Shown: positions 39,525 through 48,852, counted from the stretch's first letter. The stretch is 50,270 bases of DNA from Melghirimyces profundicolus (GCF_003054245.1 NZ_QBKR01000026.1:1-50270), one strand, 5' to 3'. A program made the numbers and translations. The notes: generated from the sequence alone by a model not told the origin.

Positions 39525-42500
39525 ATGAAAAGCACGGATTCCAAAAAACCGATCCAAGAACGGCTGAAGGAAAAAATCCTCATCCTGGACGGGGCGATGG
39601 GGACCCAGTTGCAGGCGGCGGACCTCTCTCCGGAGGATTTCGGGGGCGAAGCTTATGACGGGTGTAACGAAAACCTCAACCTCACCCGTCCCGACGTCAT
39701 CCGAAAGATCCATGAGAACTATCTCGAAGCCGGCGCCGATGTGATCGAAACCAACACCTTCGGCGCCACCTCCGTGGTGCTGGCGGAGTACGGCTTGGAG
39801 GACCGGGCCCGGAAGATCAACCGGGCGGCGGCGGCGTGCGCGGTGGAAGCGGCCGCCCGTTACTCCACGCCGGAGCGTCCCCGGTATGTGGCGGGGGCGT
39901 TGGGCCCCACCACCAAGACGCTTTCCGTCACCGGCGGGGTCACCTTCGACGGGCTGGTGGAAGCCTACCGGGAACAGGCTCTCGGCCTGATGGACGGGGG
40001 GGTGGACCTGTTGCTCCTGGAAACCTCCCAGGACACCCTGAACATCAAAGCGGCCGGCATCGGGATTCGAAAAGCCTTTGAGGAGGCGGGAAGGGAGTTT
40101 CCCCTGATGATTTCCGGCACCATCGAACCCATGGGCACGATGCTGGCGGGGCAGAACGTGGAAGCCCTCTACCTGTCCATCCAACATCTGAAGCCCCTGA
40201 CCGTGGGGCTGAACTGCGCCACCGGACCGGAGTTTATGCGGGACCACCTCCGGACGCTTTCCGGCCTGGCCCACTGCGGGGTCAGCTGCTACCCCAACGC
40301 GGGGCTTCCCGACGAGGACGGCAACTACCATGAAACCCCGCAGGGCCTGGCGAAAAAACTGGCCGCCTTTGCCGACCAGGGGTGGCTCAACGCCGCCGGG
40401 GGCTGTTGCGGAACGACTCCGGAACACATCCGGGCCATTGCGGAGGCGCTGGAAGGGAAGGCGCCGCGCCGGCCGAGGTTCGAACCCGTCACCGGTGTGG
40501 CGGGGATCGAGCCGTTGTTCCTGGAAGAGGACAACCGGCCCGTCCTGGTCGGGGAACGGACCAATGTGATCGGTTCCCGGAAGTTCAAGGGGCTGATCCG
40601 GGAAGGGAAGTTTGAAGAAGCCTCCGAGATCGCCCGGCGCCAGGTGAAAGGAGGAGCCCAGGTGATCGATATCTGCCTGGCTGACCCGGACCGGGACGAG
40701 GGGGAGGATATGGAGCGTTTCCTGCGCTATGCGGTCAACAAGGTGAAAGTGCCTCTGATGATTGACTCCACCGACCCGGCGGTGATCGAACGGGCGCTGA
40801 AATACTCCCAGGGGAAAGCGATCATCAACTCCATCAACCTGGAAGACGGCGAAGAACGCTTCACCGAAGTGGTTCCCCTGCTCCGCCGTTACGGTGCCGC
40901 CGTGGTGGTGGGGACGATCGACGAAGAGGGGATGGCCGTGAAGGCCGACAAAAAACTGGCCGTTGCCAAGCGGTCTTATGACCTCTTGGTGAACCGGTAC
41001 GGAATCCCGGCTGAGGATATCATTTTCGATCCCCTCGTTTTTCCGGTCGGGACCGGTGACCGGGCCTATATCGGTTCCGCCGCGGAAACGGTGGAAGGAA
41101 TCCGCCGGATCAAGGAAGCGCTGCCCGACTGTCAGACGGTGCTGGGGATTTCGAATGTTTCCTTCGGACTGCCTCCCGCCGGCAGGGAAGTGCTCAACGC
41201 CGTCTTCCTTTACCACGCGACCCGGGCCGGGCTGGATTACGCCCTTGTCAACACCGAAAAATTGGAGCGTTACGCCTCCATCCCGGAGCGGGAGCGGGAG
41301 ATGGCGGAGCACTTTCTGTTCGGGACCGATGAGGCCAACTACGACACCGTCCTGGCGGAGTTTGCCGACTTTTACCGGGGCAAAAAGAGTGCGGTGAAGG
41401 ATCCGGTCGAAAGCCTGCCCCTGGAGGAACGGCTGGCCCGTTACGTGGTGGAAGGAAGCAAAGACGGGCTGATCCCGGACCTGGAAGAGGCACTCGAACA
41501 ATACGAGCCCTTGGAAATCATCAACGGCCCCTTAATGGCGGGAATGGACGAGGTGGGCCGCCTTTTCAACGACAACCAGCTGATCGTGGCCGAGGTGCTG
41601 CAGAGCGCCGAAGTGATGAAGGCATCGGTGGCGTTCTTGGAGCCCCATATGGAAACGACCAGCACCGAGAAAAAGGGGAAGATCCTGTTGGCCACGGTGA
41701 AAGGGGATGTCCACGACATCGGGAAAAACCTCGTGGAAATCATCCTCTCCAACAACGGCTACGAAGTCGTCAACCTGGGGATCAAGGTGCCGCCGGAGCA
41801 GCTGATCGAAGCCTGCCGCCGGGAAAAACCCGACGTGGTGGGGTTGTCGGGGTTATTGGTGAAGTCCGCCCAGCAGATGGTGCTGACCGCCCAGGATATG
41901 ACAGCAGCCGGTCTGGAGCTGCCGATCCTGGTGGGCGGGGCGGCCTTGACGAGGAAGTTCACCGACAACCGGATCGCCCCCCAGTACAGCGGACCGGTCC
42001 TTTACGCCAAGGATGCGATGAACGGGTTGGAATTGGCCAACCGCCTGCGGGATGCGGAGAAACGGGAGCAACTGGTGGAAGAATTGCGCCGGAACCGGGA
42101 GAAAGCCTTGAAGCGGGCGGAAAGCGCCCGTGCCCGGGAAACCGGGGGAGGCGGTGGGACCGTGGTGACCCTCCGCACTTCCACCGTCGACCGGGAAGCC
42201 CCGGTCTACTCCCCGCCGGATGTAAAGCCCCATATCCTGAGGGACTATCCCTTGACCCACCTGGCACCCTACATCAACAAGCAGATGCTCTACGGGAAGC
42301 ACCTCGGGATCAAAGGGAATGTGGAGCAGCTCTTGGAAGAAGGAGATGAAAAGGCTCTCCGGCTGCAGCGGGAGATGGATGACATGGTCGCCGAACTGCG
42401 GGAGAAAAAGGAGCTCCGGGCCGACGGGATGTACCAATTTTTCCCATCCCAGTCCGAAGGGGACTCCATCCATGTGTATCACCCGGACCGGCCCGGGGAG

Positions 42501-43004
42501 GAAATCCTGGAGACCTTCACCTTCCCCCGCCAGACCAAAGAACCGTACCTCTGCCTGGCGGATTTTCTCCGTCCGAAAGATTCCGGAGTGATGGACTACG
42601 TCGGCTTTCTGGTGGTGACGGCCGGCTGCGGGATCCGGGAACGGGCGGAGAAATGGAAGCAGTCCGGGGATTACCTTCGCTCCCACATGGTTCAGGCCTT
42701 CGCGCTGGAACTGGCCGAGTCTTTCGCCGAGCGGCTTCACCACGTGATGCGGGACGCCTGGGGATTCCCCGATCCGCCGGAAATGACGATGCGTCAGCGT
42801 TTCGCCGCCCGTTACCAGGGGATTCGGGTTTCCTTCGGTTACCCCGCCTGTCCCGATCTGGAAGATCAGGCGAAACTGTTCCGACTGATGAAACCGGACA
42901 CGATCGGGGTGAAATTGACGGAAGGGTTCATGATGGAACCGGAAGCGTCGGTCTCGGCGATGGTGTTTTCCCACCCCGAGGCGAGATATTTCAACGCGGA
43001 ATGA
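39525..43004 (+). CDS. metH: Cobalamin-dependent methionine synthase
   Basis: MetH moves a methyl group from methyl-THF via cob(I)alamin to homocysteine. All modules are present in 1159 residues. They are a homocysteine domain (about 15-315; zinc Cys231, Cys294, Cys295), a pterin domain (about 335-600, GERTNVIGSRKFK), and a cobalamin domain (cap about 630-730; DVHDIGKN with axial His730). The activation domain for SAM-driven repair begins at about 900. The length is near the usual 1150-1230. GGGGTGATGGGCGT precedes the ATG. The stop is 16 bp before yitJ, which supplies methyl-THF. Confidence 0.96.
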   Translation: MKSTDSKKPIQERLKEKILILDGAMGTQLQAADLSPEDFGGEAYDGCNENLNLTRPDVIRKIHENYLEAGADVIETNTFGATSVVLAEYGLEDRARKINRAAAACAVEAAARYSTPERPRYVAGALGPTTKTLSVTGGVTFDGLVEAYREQALGLMDGGVDLLLLETSQDTLNIKAAGIGIRKAFEEAGREFPLMISGTIEPMGTMLAGQNVEALYLSIQHLKPLTVGLNCATGPEFMRDHLRTLSGLAHCGVSCYPNAGLPDEDGNYHETPQGLAKKLAAFADQGWLNAAGGCCGTTPEHIRAIAEALEGKAPRRPRFEPVTGVAGIEPLFLEEDNRPVLVGERTNVIGSRKFKGLIREGKFEEASEIARRQVKGGAQVIDICLADPDRDEGEDMERFLRYAVNKVKVPLMIDSTDPAVIERALKYSQGKAIINSINLEDGEERFTEVVPLLRRYGAAVVVGTIDEEGMAVKADKKLAVAKRSYDLLVNRYGIPAEDIIFDPLVFPVGTGDRAYIGSAAETVEGIRRIKEALPDCQTVLGISNVSFGLPPAGREVLNAVFLYHATRAGLDYALVNTEKLERYASIPEREREMAEHFLFGTDEANYDTVLAEFADFYRGKKSAVKDPVESLPLEERLARYVVEGSKDGLIPDLEEALEQYEPLEIINGPLMAGMDEVGRLFNDNQLIVAEVLQSAEVMKASVAFLEPHMETTSTEKKGKILLATVKGDVHDIGKNLVEIILSNNGYEVVNLGIKVPPEQLIEACRREKPDVVGLSGLLVKSAQQMVLTAQDMTAAGLELPILVGGAALTRKFTDNRIAPQYSGPVLYAKDAMNGLELANRLRDAEKREQLVEELRRNREKALKRAESARARETGGGGGTVVTLRTSTVDREAPVYSPPDVKPHILRDYPLTHLAPYINKQMLYGKHLGIKGNVEQLLEEGDEKALRLQREMDDMVAELREKKELRADGMYQFFPSQSEGDSIHVYHPDRPGEEILETFTFPRQTKEPYLCLADFLRPKDSGVMDYVGFLVVTAGCGIRERAEKWKQSGDYLRSHMVQAFALELAESFAERLHHVMRDAWGFPDPPEMTMRQRFAARYQGIRVSFGYPACPDLEDQAKLFRLMKPDTIGVKLTEGFMMEPEASVSAMVFSHPEARYFNAE

Positions 43005-43020
43005 AAGGAGGGAGCCTATC

Positions 43021-44883
43021 ATGACAAGCCGACCCGATCTTCGAAGGGCTCTGGCCGACGGCTTGTTGACGGGGGACGGGGCGATGTCCACCTACCTCTA
43101 TCAGCAGGGGATCCCCGTGGGCGTGACGGCAGAGGAACTCTCCCTCTCCCGGCCGGACTGGATCGAAGAGGTGCACCGCCAATACCTGGAGGCCGGAGCT
43201 GAGATCTTGGAGACGAACACCTACGGAGCCAACCGGGAGCGCCTCGCCCGATACGGTCTGGAAGGGAAGGTGAGCCGGATCAACCGGGAGTCGGTCGCCA
43301 TCGCCCGCCGGGTGGCGGGGGAGAAGGCCTATGTCGTCGGCGCCGTGGGCTCGATCAATGCCGGCCGGGTTCCCAATTGGTCCCGTGCGGAATACCGGGA
43401 TTATTACGAAGAACAGGCGACCGCCCTCCTTTATGCGGGCGTGGACGGGTTGATCCTGGAAACATTTTTGGACTTGGAGGAGCTGACCCTGGCGCTGGAG
43501 GCGATTCGTCCCCTGACGGATCTCCCGATTCTGGCCAACGTGGCCATGCTGGAGGTGGGGCGGACCCGGGACGGACACACCCTGACGGAGGCTTTTGCCC
43601 ATATGCAGAAGCACGGCGCCGACGGGGCGGGACTCAACTGCCGTCTGGGTCCCTTGGAGATCCAGCGGGCTCTGGAAAAGACGGTGGTGCCCGAAGGACT
43701 GATTCTGTCCGCTTTTCCCAACGCCGGTCGGTTGGGGTTGACCGAGGGGGAATTCCGGTACAAGTCCACTCCGGAATACTTTGGTGACCGGGCGCGGGCG
43801 TTGCGGGAGCAGGGAGTGCGGTTGATCGGGGGATGTTGCGGGACCACGCCGGAACATATCCGGGAGGTGGCACGGGCCTTGGAAGGATTGTCTCCCGTCC
43901 CCCGGGATAACCCGGAGCTGCCGGAAGAAAAAGAGGTGCGTCCCCGTGTGGAAGTGCGCACCCGTCCCACGGTGGCGGAAAAGGTGCGGCGGGAGACCAC
44001 GGTGATCGTGGAATTCGATTCCCCCAAGGATCTGGATATCACCGGCTACCTTCGCGGAGCGGAAGAGCTGAACCGGGCCGGGGTGGACGCCATCACCCTG
44101 GCGGATAACTCCATGGCGACCACCCGGATGAGCAATATGGCCCTCGGCTCCATTGTCAAAGAGCGGACGGGAGCGGAACCGCTCGTCCACATCACCTGCC
44201 GGGACCGGAACCTGATCGGCCAGCAGTCCCATTTGATGGGACTTCACGCGCTGGGGATCGACCAGATCTTGGTGGTGACAGGGGATCCGACCCGGATCGG
44301 AGACCTGCCGGGGGCCAGTTCCATTTACGATGTCAATTCCTTTGATCTGATCCGCATGGTAAAACAGTTGAACAATGGTATTTCCTTCTCGGGGAAACCC
44401 TTGAGGCAGAAAGCCCGGTTTACGGTGGGGGCCGCCTTCAACCCCAACGTTTCCCGGATCGAAGCAGCGGTGCGGCGGTTGGAGAAAAAAGTGGAAGCCG
44501 GAGCGGATTTCATCATGACGCAGCCGGTTTATGACGCGGAATCGATGCGAAAAGTCCATGAAGTGACCCGAAACCTGCCCATCCCCGTTTTCATCGGGAT
44601 CATGCCCCTGACCAGCCATCGGAACGCCCTGTTCCTTCACAATGAACTGCCCGGGGTCAAAATCCCGGATCCGGTGATGAAACGGATGGAAGGATTGAAA
44701 GGACCGGAAGCCCGCCGGGCAGGGGTGGAGCTGGCCAAAGGCTTGCTGGATGAAGCCCTCCGGTACTTTCGCGGCATCTATCTGATCACTCCTTTCCATT
44801 ACTGGCCGATGACGGCCGAATTAACCCGCCACATCCGGGATCGGCAAAGGCGGGATCAGGCCGCCGTCATGAGCCGGAACTGA
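43021..44883 (+). CDS. yitJ: Bifunctional homocysteine S-methyltransferase / methylene-THF reductase
   Basis: The 620-residue protein is a YitJ-type fusion. Residues about 1-290 form a homocysteine-binding domain (zinc ligands Cys207, Cys272 and Cys273 in GGCCGTTPEH). Residues about 320-615 form a flavin-dependent MTHFR barrel (VIVEFDSPKDLD, ITLADNSMATTR, VVTGDPTRIGD, FNPNVSRIEAAVRRL). It makes methyl-THF for MetH; its own first domain could use SMM or act with MetH. AAAGGAGGGAGCC precedes the ATG, and it is in the riboswitch operon. Confidence 0.95.
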   Translation: MTSRPDLRRALADGLLTGDGAMSTYLYQQGIPVGVTAEELSLSRPDWIEEVHRQYLEAGAEILETNTYGANRERLARYGLEGKVSRINRESVAIARRVAGEKAYVVGAVGSINAGRVPNWSRAEYRDYYEEQATALLYAGVDGLILETFLDLEELTLALEAIRPLTDLPILANVAMLEVGRTRDGHTLTEAFAHMQKHGADGAGLNCRLGPLEIQRALEKTVVPEGLILSAFPNAGRLGLTEGEFRYKSTPEYFGDRARALREQGVRLIGGCCGTTPEHIREVARALEGLSPVPRDNPELPEEKEVRPRVEVRTRPTVAEKVRRETTVIVEFDSPKDLDITGYLRGAEELNRAGVDAITLADNSMATTRMSNMALGSIVKERTGAEPLVHITCRDRNLIGQQSHLMGLHALGIDQILVVTGDPTRIGDLPGASSIYDVNSFDLIRMVKQLNNGISFSGKPLRQKARFTVGAAFNPNVSRIEAAVRRLEKKVEAGADFIMTQPVYDAESMRKVHEVTRNLPIPVFIGIMPLTSHRNALFLHNELPGVKIPDPVMKRMEGLKGPEARRAGVELAKGLLDEALRYFRGIYLITPFHYWPMTAELTRHIRDRQRRDQAAVMSRN

Positions 44884-44894
44884 AACCCTCATCC

Positions 44895-44931
44895 AAACCC
44901 CTTCCTCATACTGGGTCAGGAAGGGGTTTTT
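44895..44931 (+). terminator. Terminator of the metH-yitJ operon
   Basis: AAACCCCTTCCT/AGGAAGGGGTTT stem, T5. Confidence 0.93.
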
Positions 44932-45001
44932 ACCTGTACAAACGGACCGGTTTTGTAGTATATCCGGGGAAAGAGTATCCACTTTGGAGGGAGGGGCCCG
45001 A

Positions 45002-45109
45002 ATGCCTTATGCAGATTTTCTGAATGTCAATGTGCTGCTGTTCTTCATGATGGTGATCTGCGTGATCCTGATGGTCCTTTACATACGGGAGCGGGGCAAG
45101 AACAAATAA
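45002..45109 (+). CDS. 35-residue single-span membrane peptide
   Basis: ATG 45002 has GGAGGGAGGGG directly upstream. The peptide starts PYADFLNVNVLLFFMMVICV, continues through one long hydrophobic helix (ILMVLYI) and ends in RERGKNK. It is too short for most gene callers. The layout is that of small spore or envelope peptides. Function unknown. Confidence 0.6.
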   Translation: MPYADFLNVNVLLFFMMVICVILMVLYIRERGKNK

Positions 45110-45112
45110 CAC

Positions 45113-45139
45113 AAAAAACCTCCCCGTAAGGGAGGGTTT
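45113..45139 (-). terminator. Shared terminator of two convergent small genes
   Basis: AACCTCCC-CGTAA-GGGAGGGTT stem. The minus strand reads T6 after it. It overlaps the stop codon of the coat-like gene. Confidence 0.8.
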
Positions 45140-45536
45140 AGCATCCGCAGTGGCTGCTGCCCATGTACATGGAGCTGGAGCTCTCCCGCATGGGAGGGTA
45201 GCCGCAAGACATCATGTATTGCCCCATCATATGGCGTTCCATGCGGTGACACATTCGCATCTGTTGGTACATCATACAGGGATCCATCGCGCCAGGATCC
45301 ATCGGGGCCATCATGTACGGCATCTCCGGCATCGCCGGCATGTACGGCATCTCCGGCATCGCCGGCATGTGCGGCATCTCCGGCATCGCCGGCATGTGCG
45401 GCATCTTCGGCGGCGGCCTGTGCGGGATCTTCGGCGGCGGCATGTGCGGCATCTTTGGCGGCGGCATCGGCGGCAACGGCATGGGCTTTTTCACGGGCGG
45501 CATGGGGGGGATGTAAGGTTTCTTTTTTTCAGCCAA
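45138..45536 (-). CDS. Met/Pro/His-rich coat-like repeat protein
   Basis: About 132 residues from TTG 45536 (AAAAGGAG 11 nt before; a longer frame to 45578 lacks a site). It starts AEKKKPYIPPMPPVKKP, then repeats PPPKMPHMP- and PHMPAMPEM-type units at least three times. It ends in Met-rich DPCMMYQQMRMCHRMERHMM and a Ser/Gly/Cys tail SSHCGC. The composition matches Bacillales spore-coat proteins of the CotD/CotH-associated type only in style. The 27-bp DNA repeat makes it prone to length change. Confidence 0.6.
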   Translation of the reverse strand: MAEKKKPYIPPMPPVKKPMPLPPMPPPKMPHMPPPKIPHRPPPKMPHMPAMPEMPHMPAMPEMPYMPAMPEMPYMMAPMDPGAMDPCMMYQQMRMCHRMERHMMGQYMMSCGYPPMRESSSSMYMGSSHCGC

Positions 45537-45736
45537 GGGGTGGTTCACTCCTTTTGATGGATGGTTTACAAGACACAATGTATCCTATGTGCGCCGGGAG
45601 GCGGCCGTACCGGTGGTACGCGCCCATATTTTTCACGTATGTCACGGCTCCCCGCCTTGGTCAAACCCGCTGAAGTGCGATATAATAACAGAGAATGTCT
45701 TTGAACGGCCCCTGACCGGGCCGGGGAGGGATACTG

Positions 45737-46702
45737 ATGGATGTGTTGCGAATCACCCCCCGGGGATACTGTTACGGTGTTGTGGATGCCATGGTGTTGG
45801 CCCGTGAAGCGGCGAAAAACCTGGATCTGCCACGCCCGATCTATATTCTGGGAATGATTGTTCACAACCGGCATGTGGTGGATGCCTTTAAAGAAGAGGG
45901 GATCATTACACTGGACGGGGAAAACCGGCTGGAACTCTTGGAACAGGTGGATAAGGGGACGGTGATTTTCACCGCCCACGGCGTTTCTCCCGCAGTGCGG
46001 AAGCGGGCCAGGGAAAAAGGACTCACCGTGGTGGACGCCACTTGTCCCGATGTGACGAGAACCCATGATCTGATCCGGGAAAAGGTGGCCGAAGGCTATG
46101 AAGTGGTCTATATCGGAAAGAAGGGCCATCCGGAACCGGAAGGGGCGATCGGGGTGGCTCCCGACCACGTTCACTTGGTGGAAACAGAGGAAGACGTGGA
46201 CGCTCTCAAAATCCGGTCGGATAAAATCATCGTCACCAACCAGACGACGATGAGTCAGTGGGATACCCGCCAGCTGATGAAAAAAGTGCAGGAGAAATAT
46301 CCCCAGGCCGAAATCGTCAATGAAATTTGCCTGGCGACCCAGGAGCGGCAGGAAGCCGTGGCGGAGCAAGCCGCAAAAACGGATTTGGTGATCGTGGTGG
46401 GGGACCCCCGTTCCAACAACTCCCGCCGACTGGCTCAGGTGTCCAGGGAAATCGCCGGTGTGGAAGCCCACCGCGTCAGCGATGTGACGGAAATTGACAT
46501 CGAGTGGCTGAAAGGGAAAAGCTATGTGGGGGTGACCGCCGGGGCGTCGACCCCGACACCGATCACCCGGGAAGTCATCAAATTCCTGGAGCAGTTTGAC
46601 GAGAACGACCCCTCCACGTGGAAACCGGAGCGAACGGTGAAGAAAGACAAACTGCTCCCTCCCGTACGCAAAAAGAAGACGGCGAAACGCCGGGCGAACT
46701 GA
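45737..46702 (+). CDS. ispH: 4-hydroxy-3-methylbut-2-enyl diphosphate reductase
   Basis: IspH (LytB) is the last enzyme of the MEP isoprenoid pathway and makes IPP and DMAPP with a [4Fe-4S] cluster. The 321-residue protein keeps the three cluster cysteines Cys12 (PRGYCYGV), Cys103 (DATCPDV) and Cys198 (NEICLATQ). It also has [15 protein letters not shown] and the [13 protein letters not shown] block. The C terminus is a lysine-rich tail typical of Bacillales homologues. GGGGAGGG precedes the ATG. It supplies precursors of undecaprenyl phosphate. A terminator follows. Confidence 0.96.
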   Translation: MDVLRITPRGYCYGVVDAMVLAREAAKNLDLPRPIYILGMIVHNRHVVDAFKEEGIITLDGENRLELLEQVDKGTVIFTAHGVSPAVRKRAREKGLTVVDATCPDVTRTHDLIREKVAEGYEVVYIGKKGHPEPEGAIGVAPDHVHLVETEEDVDALKIRSDKIIVTNQTTMSQWDTRQLMKKVQEKYPQAEIVNEICLATQERQEAVAEQAAKTDLVIVVGDPRSNNSRRLAQVSREIAGVEAHRVSDVTEIDIEWLKGKSYVGVTAGASTPTPITREVIKFLEQFDENDPSTWKPERTVKKDKLLPPVRKKKTAKRRAN

Positions 46703-46707
46703 CCTTG

Positions 46708-46743
46708 AAAAAACCGCGGTCATCGGAGACCGCGGTTTTTTTC
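46708..46743 (+). terminator. Terminator of ispH
   Basis: AAAAACCGCGGTC/GACCGCGGTTTTT stem, T7; symmetrical. Confidence 0.93.
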
Positions 46744-46800
46744 ATGCCCCATCGGGCGCCTTCTGGATCCGGTCAGAGAATCCCTCTTGGAAATATTCTG

Positions 46801-46980
46801 TCAAATGGGAGGGTGTTGTTGTTGGCGTTCTTTGCGGGAAATATAGGAGTAGCATTGGTTCATGGAACCCCTGAACTCCACCCGGTGATCTTTTTTCATG
46901 GGGTTGTACCACTGAAAGTACTGATCTTCATGAAGAATCGACGGGGGATATTTTTCCGAATCCTGGATGACATAATACAT
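46801..46980 (-). CDS. Small protein of unknown function, 59 residues
   Basis: From ATG 46980 (TAGGAGG 11 nt before; GTG 46992 overlaps that site) it reads YYVIQDSEKYPPSILHEDQY, continues FQWYNPMKKDHRVEFRGSMN and ends ERQQQHPPI. Tyr, Gln and His are frequent, as in coat-like small proteins. No family recognised. Confidence 0.5.
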   Translation of the reverse strand: MYYVIQDSEKYPPSILHEDQYFQWYNPMKKDHRVEFRGSMNQCYSYISRKERQQQHPPI

Positions 46981-47072
46981 CCGGTATTCCACCTCCTATT
47001 CGGTATTATGGTCGAAAATGCCTCTTCATAACCATTTTTTTACACATACTTTGTTGTTGCCTGCGTATAAGG

Positions 47073-47101
47073 AAAGCACCCGCCCGTCGGCGGGTGCTTT
47101 T
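47073..47101 (-). terminator. Terminator of the TPR protein gene
   Basis: AAAGCACCCGCC-CGTC-GGCGGGTGCTTT stem directly at the stop codon of the minus gene. Confidence 0.9.
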
Positions 47102-47796
47102 CAGCGGGAGCGTCCGGGAGAGGGAAGGAGGCCCAGGCGGAAGCTGGAGCGGAGGGCCCAGGGCCTTTCCGAACGCTTTTTGTATTTGGGGAGGGAGCGG
47201 TAGATCTCGATCGCCTCCTGATAGGCATGCCGGCTTTTTTCCGGTTGGTCCAGATCCGAATAGACCCGCCCCAGCCGATAGTAAGCTTCACAGGAGGAGG
47301 AATGGATCTCACGGAACTTTTCCAGGTAGTAAAGGGCTTTTTCCCGGTCCTTGGACCGGAGAGCTTCTCCCAGGCGGAGATAGGGCTCGCCGTAATAAAC
47401 ACGGGGGTCGGCTTCCAGAGCGGCGAGAATTTCCTGTTCGCCTTCGCGGAGGTTTCCCGTTTTCAGATGGCACAAGCCGATGTCCGCCCGCACTTCGGCG
47501 GAATCCGGCATGGCTTTCCGTACTTCCCGGAGATAAGAAAGAGCTTCACGGTACTGTTTTTTCTCCATGAGCAGGTGGGCCAGTTCCCGTTTGTCCGAAG
47601 TATGGTGGGGATTCAGGCGCAGGCCCTGTTTCAGGCGCCGGATTCGTCCGTTTCTGCGGAAGGGTTTGGTAAGACTGGGAAAAACCCCGACGAAACGCCG
47701 GTCGAGAAGATAGATGATCAGAAAAAGAATGAGAAGTGCGACGAAGGGATTTCCGGTCAGAAACCACAAAATCGAAAAGGTGAAAAATTTACCCAT
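47101..47796 (-). CDS. Membrane-anchored TPR-repeat protein
   Basis: The 231-residue protein has one membrane helix (about 17-31, FVALLILFLIIYLL) and a basic linker (PFRRNGRIRRLKQG). At least four TPR units follow (about 60-215): LMEKKQYREALSYLREVRKA, RADIGLCHLKTGNLREGEQE, YLRLGEALRSKDREKALYYL and YYRLGRVYSDLDQPEKSRHA. TPRs mediate protein contacts, here probably on the cytoplasmic side. AAGGAGGGGATGG precedes the ATG. The partner is unknown. Confidence 0.85.
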   Translation of the reverse strand: MGKFFTFSILWFLTGNPFVALLILFLIIYLLDRRFVGVFPSLTKPFRRNGRIRRLKQGLRLNPHHTSDKRELAHLLMEKKQYREALSYLREVRKAMPDSAEVRADIGLCHLKTGNLREGEQEILAALEADPRVYYGEPYLRLGEALRSKDREKALYYLEKFREIHSSSCEAYYRLGRVYSDLDQPEKSRHAYQEAIEIYRSLPKYKKRSERPWALRSSFRLGLLPSPGRSR

Positions 47797-47851
47797 TCCA
47801 TCCCCTCCTTATGTAACGGAAAGAAGCCCGCCGTTACCGGAAAGCGGGCGT

Positions 47852-48199
47852 TCAATCCCCGGGCGTGTCAACCGGATCGCACCATTTTTCGGCCCAGTTC
47901 TGGACTTCGTCCATGACGGGCTTCAGTGCTTGGCCTTTTTCTGTCAAGGCATATTCGATCCGGACGGGGGTCTCCGGGTAGATGTTACGGGTGAGAATGC
48001 CGGCGGATTCCAGTTCCTTGAAGCGTTCAGCGAGCATCTTGTCACTCATACCGGGAATCATCGCCGAAATCTCCTTGAACCGCTTGGGTCCGTCCAACAG
48101 AACCCGGATAATCAACCCGGTCCAGCGTTTGCCCAAAAGTTCGAAGGCAAATTCAAATTTAGGGCACAGTTTGCGATGATGGGGTTCATGGTTTGCCAT
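47852..48199 (-). CDS. HxlR family transcriptional regulator
   Basis: The 115-residue winged-helix protein of the HxlR/MarR-like group shows CPKFEFAFELLGKRWTGLII at the start. The Cys (residue 13) is the redox-sensitive position of several HxlR sensors. GPKRFKEISAMIPGMSDKML and the ELESAGILTRNIYPETPVRI wing follow, then EYALTEKGQAL. Start ATG 48199 is chosen; a frame to 48241 adds unlikely residues. It is divergent from the doxX gene and probably represses it. Confidence 0.9.
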   Translation of the reverse strand: MANHEPHHRKLCPKFEFAFELLGKRWTGLIIRVLLDGPKRFKEISAMIPGMSDKMLAERFKELESAGILTRNIYPETPVRIEYALTEKGQALKPVMDEVQNWAEKWCDPVDTPGD

Positions 48200-48234
48200 T
48201 TGCACCACTCCCAACCCTATTTTACCATATCCAC

Positions 48235-48287
48235 TTGACAAAAGTAAGTGACTGATTTATGATAACAAACGAAAAGTAAGTGATTAA
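48235..48287 (+). promoter_or_regulatory. doxX promoter with overlapping direct-repeat operators
   Basis: TTGACA at 48235-48240, a 17-bp spacer, then TATGAT at 48258-48263 form a near-perfect sigma-A promoter. AAAAGTAAGTGACTGA (48240-48255) and AAAAGTAAGTGATTAA (48272-48287) are direct repeats 32 bp apart. The first fills the spacer and the second covers the start region, as expected for HxlR binding and repression. Confidence 0.8.
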
Positions 48288-48332
48288 CTATTATCCAGTT
48301 ACTATTATTTATATTAGAAAGGAGATTGCGAT

Positions 48333-48719
48333 ATGGCAGATTTGGGTCTGTTGATCATTCGTCTGGTGTTTGGTCTGACCTTGGCCGGACACGGCGCCCA
48401 AAAATTGTTCGGTTGGTTCGGGGGTCACGGAGTGAAGGGAACCGGGGGGTTCTTTGAGTCCATCGGGATCCGTCCCGGCGTCGCGATGGCGGTGATCGCG
48501 GGACTGGGTGAGCTGATCGGCGGTCTGTTGTTTGCCGCCGGGGTCTGGATCCCCGTCGCCTCCGCCCTGTTTGTGATCATTATGCTGGTTGCCATCGCGA
48601 AAGTTCACGCTAAAAACGGGTACTGGGTCACCGAAGGCGGAATCGAATACAATGTGGCTTACATTGCGGTCGCCATCGGGTTGGCTCTGACCGGTCCGGG
48701 GGCCTATACCCTGTTTTGA
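48333..48719 (+). CDS. DoxX family membrane protein
   Basis: The 128-residue protein has four hydrophobic segments and the DoxX opening RLVFGLTLAGHGAQKLFGWF, followed by GIRPGVAMAVIAGLGELIGG. DoxX-type proteins are often induced by oxidative or quinone stress under HxlR control, which agrees with the divergent regulator. The biochemical role is unsettled. AGAAAGGAGATTGCG precedes the ATG. A terminator follows. Confidence 0.92.
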   Translation: MADLGLLIIRLVFGLTLAGHGAQKLFGWFGGHGVKGTGGFFESIGIRPGVAMAVIAGLGELIGGLLFAAGVWIPVASALFVIIMLVAIAKVHAKNGYWVTEGGIEYNVAYIAVAIGLALTGPGAYTLF

Positions 48720-48744
48720 ACCAAATCCTGTTTCATTAAACCCC

Positions 48745-48776
48745 AAAACCGCAACGGATTTGCCGCTGCGGTTTTC
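48745..48776 (+). terminator. Terminator of doxX
   Basis: AAAACCGCA/TGCGGTTTT stem around a smaller GC core, with a T-rich end. Confidence 0.75.
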
Positions 48777-48852
48777 TTACGCGGAGAATCCTTCTTTCGC
48801 GTCGGGGTCATCAGGGAGAAGGCGGTCAAGGGATTGATGGTCGCTAAAAAGC

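Noticed and set aside
39477-41501. 674-residue minus-strand frame opposite metH
   Set aside because: Shadow of a certain gene; His/Gly/Phe-rich nonsense composition.
42991-44799. 602-residue minus-strand frame opposite yitJ
   Set aside because: Shadow frame of a clearly identified enzyme.
45150-45557. His/Arg-rich plus-strand frame opposite the coat-like gene
   Set aside because: Produced by reading the 27-bp repeat on the other strand; no start site.
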